From an uncultured Acidobacteriota bacterium (GTDB lineage Bacteria; Acidobacteriota; Vicinamibacteria; Vicinamibacterales; SCN-69-37): 15,043 nt of DNA. A program made the position numbers and the translations under genes. The notes under the pieces are model-generated. The model was not told the origin of the DNA, did no database searches, and saw only the letters and a program-made list of their open reading frames with translations. The stretch is from positions 1-15,043 of the forward strand of contig CALFMR010000477.1 in assembly GCA_937880585.1 (NCBI GenBank), given 5' to 3'. Below are positions 13,716 to 15,043 of the stretch, piece after piece. How positions within the stretch are numbered: the first letter of the stretch is position 1; the number at the start of each line of letters is the position of its first letter.

Positions 13716-15043
13716 ATGACCTCACTGCTTCTTGCGCTGCCTCTGATTGCGTCCACTTCACTCGCGGCGGCTCTGCCGGTCCAGCAGGCGGCGGCCCCGG
13801 CCGCCACCGTCGCCGGTGTCGTTCGCGATGGCGCGGGTGGCGCCGTCGCCGGCGCGTCTGTCGTCGTGCGGGCGGCAGGACAGGAGGTCCGCGCGGTCAG
13901 CGGACCGGACGGGCGCTTCGTCGTGGCGCGGCCCGCGGGCGTGGACGTGGAGATCGTCGTCAGCGCGCCGGGATTCGCCGACAGCCACGTCACCGTGGCC
14001 GCGGCCGAGGCCGGCACGGGGCTCTCGATCGTGCTGGCACCGGCGCCCGTTTCGGCGGCCGTGACCGTGACCGCAACTCGCGGCGAAGAGCGCGTCGGTG
14101 ACGTGCCGGCCAGCGTGAGCGTGATCACGCGCGAAGACATCCAGCGATCGCCGGCCGTCGTCGCCGACGATCTCCTCCGGCAAGTTCCGACGTTCAGCCT
14201 GTTCCGCCGCGCGAGCAGCCTGGCGTCCCATCCCACGGCGCAAGGCGTCTCGCTTCGGGGCATCGGGCCGAGCGGCGTCAGCCGTACGCTCGTGCTGCTC
14301 GACGGCGTGCCGTTCAACGATCCGTTCGGCGGCTGGGTCTACTGGACGCGCGTGCCGCTCGCGAGCGCCGAGCGCGTCGAGGTCGTCGACAGTCCGGCGT
14401 CGAGCCTCTACGGCAACTATGCGATGGGCGGCGTCATCAACATTCTGACGGCCGCGCCGACGTCGAAGACGTTCGCCTTCGAGACGCAGTACGGCACGCG
14501 GTCGAGTCCGAAGGTCGACGTCTCGGGCAGCGACGTCTTTGGCAAGCTCGGCATCTCGTTCAACGTCACCGGCTTCGATACCGACGGCTATCCGACGGTC
14601 GCCGCCGACGAGCGCGGCGCGGTCGACGACAACGCGTCGGTGGCTTACGGCAACGCGAACATCAAGCTCGACTACACGGTGAACGATCGCGTCCGATTCT
14701 TCGGGCACGTCGGCTACTTCCACGAGTCGCGCGACAACGGCAAACACAGCACGTTCGATGGCGCCGAAGAGGCGAACGACACGAGCTGGACAACGGCCAG
14801 CGGCGGCGTGAACCTGTCGCTCGCGGGTCACAACGAGATCCAGGCCACCGTGTTCGGCGACGACGAGCTGTTTCACAGCACGTTCCTCGCGGTGCCGACG
14901 GCGACGCCACCGCGCAGCATCGGCCGCATGTCGTTGCGCCAGACCGTGCCGACCGACGGTACGGGACTGTCCGTGCAGTGGTCGCGGCCGTTCGGCGGTA
15001 AGCAGGGGGTGTCGGCCGGTGTCGACTGGCGGTGGGTGGACGG
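13716..15043 (+). CDS. TonB-dependent receptor with N-terminal carboxypeptidase-regulatory-like domain (3' end outside window)
   Basis: At least 442 residues are visible, with no stop to the window edge. A leader-like hydrophobic start (residues 1-24, LLLALPLIA, then SLAAALPVQQ) is followed by a CarboxypepD_reg-like beta-sandwich (about 31-108; VAGVVRDGAGG, GPDGRFVV, SAPGFAD). A TonB-box-like VTVTATRGEERV (116-127) follows, then the plug (to about 250) with SVSVITREDI, QGVSLRGIG, VLLDGVPFNDPFGG and LYGNYAMGGVINI, and then the first barrel strands. The visible domain order is that of Bacteroidota/Acidobacteriota-type receptors. The signal peptide is odd: it has no Lys or Arg in the n-region. 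ATG 13716 has only a weak GGA before it. The gene is in the same frame as the first receptor and separated from it by 24 codons with the TAG between. The two plugs are clearly different, so this is not a recent tandem copy. Ligand unknown. Confidence 0.93.
   Translation, partial: MTSLLLALPLIASTSLAAALPVQQAAAPAATVAGVVRDGAGGAVAGASVVVRAAGQEVRAVSGPDGRFVVARPAGVDVEIVVSAPGFADSHVTVAAAEAGTGLSIVLAPAPVSAAVTVTATRGEERVGDVPASVSVITREDIQRSPAVVADDLLRQVPTFSLFRRASSLASHPTAQGVSLRGIGPSGVSRTLVLLDGVPFNDPFGGWVYWTRVPLASAERVEVVDSPASSLYGNYAMGGVINILTAAPTSKTFAFETQYGTRSSPKVDVSGSDVFGKLGISFNVTGFDTDGYPTVAADERGAVDDNASVAYGNANIKLDYTVNDRVRFFGHVGYFHESRDNGKHSTFDGAEEANDTSWTTASGGVNLSLAGHNEIQATVFGDDELFHSTFLAVPTATPPRSIGRMSLRQTVPTDGTGLSVQWSRPFGGKQGVSAGVDWRWVD

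Noticed and set aside
11247..15043. Recent tandem duplication of the two receptor genes
   Set aside because: The plugs, N-terminal domains and barrel starts differ clearly; only family-level similarity is present.

Overview
The window is GC-rich, gene-dense bacterial chromosome with no phage, IS, CRISPR or RNA gene visible. The gene content fits a Gram-negative soil or aquatic bacterium: a lipoprotein beta-propeller, two TonB-dependent receptors (one with an N-terminal carboxypeptidase-regulatory-like domain), an Ala-Ala-Gln type signal peptide and a heterodimeric M16 peptidase pair. My best guess is Acidobacteriota, class Vicinamibacteria. This is an inference from style and content; no marker gene in the window proves it.

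Left part (1-6495, all on the plus strand). The window opens inside the 3' part of an AddA/RecB-like helicase-nuclease. Next come three small genes: a two-CxxC zinc-ribbon protein, an 81-residue degenerate J-domain protein with an intact HPD, and a three-helix membrane protein. The last of these overlaps by 4 bases the start of an Mrp/ApbC iron-sulfur carrier ATPase. Then follow two translationally coupled M16 peptidase subunits, the first with the HxxEH zinc site and the second without it, and a 71-residue single-pass membrane protein. Several of these genes have a TAnAnT-type -10 hexamer only 6 to 10 bases before the start codon, which suggests very short or absent leaders.

Middle part (6557-9898, minus strand). 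Three hydrolases form a tight overlapping operon, read from right to left: an exported BD-FAE/acetyl-esterase-like alpha/beta hydrolase, an amidase-signature enzyme with a complete Lys-Ser-Ser triad, and a second, apparently cytoplasmic alpha/beta hydrolase. A strong palindrome sits between this operon and the convergent plus-strand genes.

Right part (10109-15043, plus strand). A divergent intergenic region of 210 bases separates the hydrolases from a YVTN beta-propeller lipoprotein. That gene lies 22 bases ahead of a complete TonB-dependent receptor (798 aa), which is followed by a second receptor running off the window. The pairing of a beta-propeller with a TonB-dependent receptor recalls E. 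coli YncE and YncD/PqqU, so uptake of PQQ or another small ligand is a reasonable but unproven reading.

The longest stretch without a gene is 210 bases (9899-10108). Other gaps are 1248-1388, 3395-3542, 6215-6279, 6496-6556 and 13644-13715. I found no tRNA, rRNA or convincing riboswitch in any of them. No clearly unknown multi-gene defence or mobile system is visible; the most unusual items are the small genes ahead of mrp, the structured leader of the beta-propeller gene and the hydrolase operon.
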